From assembly GCA_018822665.1 (NCBI GenBank), contig JAHJJX010000027.1:62001-126000 (forward strand): a DNA stretch of 64,000 bases. Reading direction: 5' to 3'. The position numbers were made by a program, and so were the translations under genes. The notes under the pieces were generated by a model. It did not search any database. It had not been told where the DNA came from and saw only the letters and a program-made list of their open reading frames with translations. Within the stretch, counting starts at the first letter, position 1. Every line of letters begins with the position of its first letter. The stretch comes from a bacterium. Its GTDB lineage: Bacteria; Campylobacterota; Campylobacteria; Campylobacterales; Sulfurimonadaceae. This document shows, piece by piece, positions 62,385 through 64,000 of the stretch.

Positions 62385-62518
62385 TTATTTTACTTTCTGG
62401 GTTTATCCGCCATTTTATCATAGACTTTCTTTCTTATGAAAGAAACATCCAAAATTAAATAAAGTCTAAGTAAGTAATAAATAGCTAGAATTCGTCATTA
62501 AAAAATCAAGGACTGTTT

Positions 62519-63070
62519 TTGTTCAACCTCCCGAATATATTAGCTTCTTTACGCATACTTATAGCTCCACTTATGTTTTGGATTATTCTTAATCCGGAAT
62601 TCTTTACAGACAACGGCTACCATGTCACTTGGAATTATTACTTTGCTTCGCTCTTTTTCGTGCTTGCTTCAGTTACTGATTTTTTTGATGGATACATAGC
62701 AAGAGAATGGAATCAATCCACGATGCTTGGAGCCATACTTGACCCTTTAGCTGACAAAATGCTAACGCTGGCTGCATTTTTAGGTCTTATGATGATTGGC
62801 GAGGCCTCTGCTTGGGCTATCTACATCATTATAGTTCGTGAACTTTTCATCACAGGCATACGAACACTCGGTGTAAGCGAAGGAATAAGCGTCAAAGCTT
62901 CATGGGCAGGAAAAATAAAAACAGTGTCGCAAATGATAGCTATTGGATTTTTACTTATGCATTGGCCTTTTGGAAATGAGATGCTGTGGATTGCGACAGC
63001 CTTAACAGTGTATTCAGGGCTCGAATATTTATGGGGTTTTAAAGAAGCTTTATTGAAGGAAAGTAAATAA
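62519..63070 (+). CDS. pgsA: CDP-diacylglycerol--glycerol-3-phosphate 3-phosphatidyltransferase
   Basis: Membrane enzyme of 183 residues that makes phosphatidylglycerol phosphate, the precursor used later by cls. The CDP-alcohol motif D-G-x2-A-R-x8-G-x3-D-x3-D is in DFFDGYIAREWNQSTMLGAILDPLADKML. It starts with TTG (MFNLPNILASLRI) with AAGGA eight bases upstream; the N-terminus matches PgsA without a later start. It overlaps rseP by one base (TAATG). Confidence 0.95.
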   Translation: MFNLPNILASLRILIAPLMFWIILNPEFFTDNGYHVTWNYYFASLFFVLASVTDFFDGYIAREWNQSTMLGAILDPLADKMLTLAAFLGLMMIGEASAWAIYIIIVRELFITGIRTLGVSEGISVKASWAGKIKTVSQMIAIGFLLMHWPFGNEMLWIATALTVYSGLEYLWGFKEALLKESK

Positions 63071-64000
63071 TGAGTTGGTTAGTATCTCTTTTAGTTTTAT
63101 CCGCACTTATATTTTTTCATGAGCTTGGGCATTACGCTGCGGCGAGACTTATGGGTGTTTATGTAGAAGTTTTCAGCATTGGCTTTGGAAAAAGACTCTT
63201 TACTTTTCGTGCGTGGAGTACGGAGTGGAGTATCTCTGCCATACCGCTTGGCGGATATGTAAGAATGAAAGGGCAAGATGACAGCGACCCCGGCAAAAAA
63301 AGTTTTGATGCGGATAGCTATAATGTAAAAACTCCTACACAAAAAATATTTATACTTCTAGCAGGTCCTGCAGCAAATTTTATTTTGGCATTTGTTCTCT
63401 ACTTTGTGATTGCTCTTGGAGGACCTAATATCCTCTCTCCGGTTATAGGTGATGTTGTAAAAGATTCGCCCGCCTTTATTGCAGGCTTAGAATCAAAAGA
63501 CACGATTCGTTCCATAAACGGAGTTGCGATTGCAACTTGGAAAGAGATGGCAGAGATTATCTCAGAAGCGGAAGGTTCTTTAAGCATTGAAATACAAAGG
63601 GGTGGTTTTATAGAGTTTAAAATACTTACTCCAAAGTTTACAGAGACTATCAACATGTACGGAGAAACCATACAAAGAAAAATGATAGGCATAGGCAGTG
63701 CAGGCGTTTCTCATAAATTGGAATTAACTCCTCTTGAGACATTATCGTATGCATCACAGCAGACTGTTTTTGCATCAACGCTCATCTTTACAGGCGTGAA
63801 AAAACTCCTCCTTGGCGAAGTGCCTGCCAAAGAGCTTGGAGGCGTTATAAGCATAGTTAAACTCACTTCCGATGCAACGGATGCCGGATGGATGAGCGTA
63901 CTCTTTTTTGCGGCTCTCATCTCCGTAAACCTAGGGGTTTTAAACCTTCTTCCAATCCCGGCACTTGATGGAGGGCACATTATGTTTAATCTTTATGAGC
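63070..64000 (+). CDS. rseP: RseP-type site-2 protease (runs off the window)
   Basis: Intramembrane zinc metalloprotease of family M50. The first 310 residues are visible: HELGH in ALIFFHELGHYAAARL (zinc site), one PDZ domain (VVKDSPAFIAGLESKDTIRSINGVAI) and the third zinc ligand in PIPALDGGH. It has no stop in the window, so it is partial; only the last helix is missing. It cleaves membrane-anchored anti-sigma factors or signal-peptide remnants in relatives. Order pgsA-rseP is common in this phylum. Confidence 0.93.
   Translation, partial: MSWLVSLLVLSALIFFHELGHYAAARLMGVYVEVFSIGFGKRLFTFRAWSTEWSISAIPLGGYVRMKGQDDSDPGKKSFDADSYNVKTPTQKIFILLAGPAANFILAFVLYFVIALGGPNILSPVIGDVVKDSPAFIAGLESKDTIRSINGVAIATWKEMAEIISEAEGSLSIEIQRGGFIEFKILTPKFTETINMYGETIQRKMIGIGSAGVSHKLELTPLETLSYASQQTVFASTLIFTGVKKLLLGEVPAKELGGVISIVKLTSDATDAGWMSVLFFAALISVNLGVLNLLPIPALDGGHIMFNLYE

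Overview
This 64 kb window is ordinary chromosome of an AT-rich Campylobacterota bacterium, most like a free-living Sulfurimonas-type organism (lineage is my inference from gene content). The evidence is a sulfite dehydrogenase pair (sorAB), the two-gene norspermidine route (carboxynorspermidine synthase and nspC), a short Campylobacterota-type RecO, a cheX-fliN-fliO-like trio, a RibB whose GTP cyclohydrolase half lacks its zinc motif, and two gene-order blocks that I recall from Campylobacter and Helicobacter: murF-hydrolase-ddl-ruvA-fapA/murJ-cysS and pyrD-M16 peptidase-dapA-SDR-(...)-pgsA-rseP. There is no prophage, insertion sequence, CRISPR array or rRNA.

Layout. 0-8.5 kb: partial ppaC, cls, an EEP-family hydrolase, nitroreductase, AEC transporter, a repeat-bearing lipoprotein, a decayed antitoxin fragment, uvrA and a TauE-type exporter. 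8.6-10.3 kb: flagellar switch genes. 10.3-21.7 kb: a minus-strand run (nuclease-like hypothetical, dusB, dksA-type, rlmH, thiE, accD, gltD, gltB). 21.9-30.6 kb: recO, then a minus-strand envelope and polyamine run (methyltransferase, nspC, carboxynorspermidine synthase, patatin-Omp85, dgkA, MFS-acyltransferase fusion, DUF695-RraB). 30.7-35.4 kb: a porin, an exported FMN-binding protein and two small membrane proteins behind a Fur-like site, facing apbE and ribB. 35.6-36.3 kb: a duplicated tRNA-fMet/tRNA-Gln pair. 36.3-40.6 kb: a 34-residue membrane peptide, a thiamine-binding protein, sorBA, a HIT protein and a TRAP permease pair with no binding protein. 40.7-50.7 kb: cell wall, recombination and translation genes plus an SMR transporter pseudogene. 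50.7-54.2 kb: an outer-membrane protein divergent from a 7TM histidine kinase and response regulator. 54.2-64 kb: the pyrD-to-rseP block interrupted by small accessory genes.

The most striking signal is not a gene. The ten-base word GGCATGTGGA (consensus YGGCATGTGGAW) occurs 26 times exactly in 64 kb, on both strands (15 plus, 11 minus). Assuming about 35% GC and independent bases, I expect about 0.04 copies. Twenty-one copies lie inside unrelated genes and are read in five of the six possible frames, so selection acts on the DNA and not on a peptide. Outside or at the ends of genes the word forms inverted pairs that make the terminator hairpins. This is the pattern of the DNA uptake sequences of Neisseriaceae and Pasteurellaceae. 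I know of no such sequence described in Campylobacterota, so a candidate uptake word is the main finding.

Second-tier observations are the Fur-linked flavin and porin cluster with apbE and ribB alongside, a tandem direct repeat placed midway between the outer-membrane gene and the two-component operon, two small genes of 34 and 49 codons, an SMR gene reduced to its two ends, and a toxin-antitoxin remnant.
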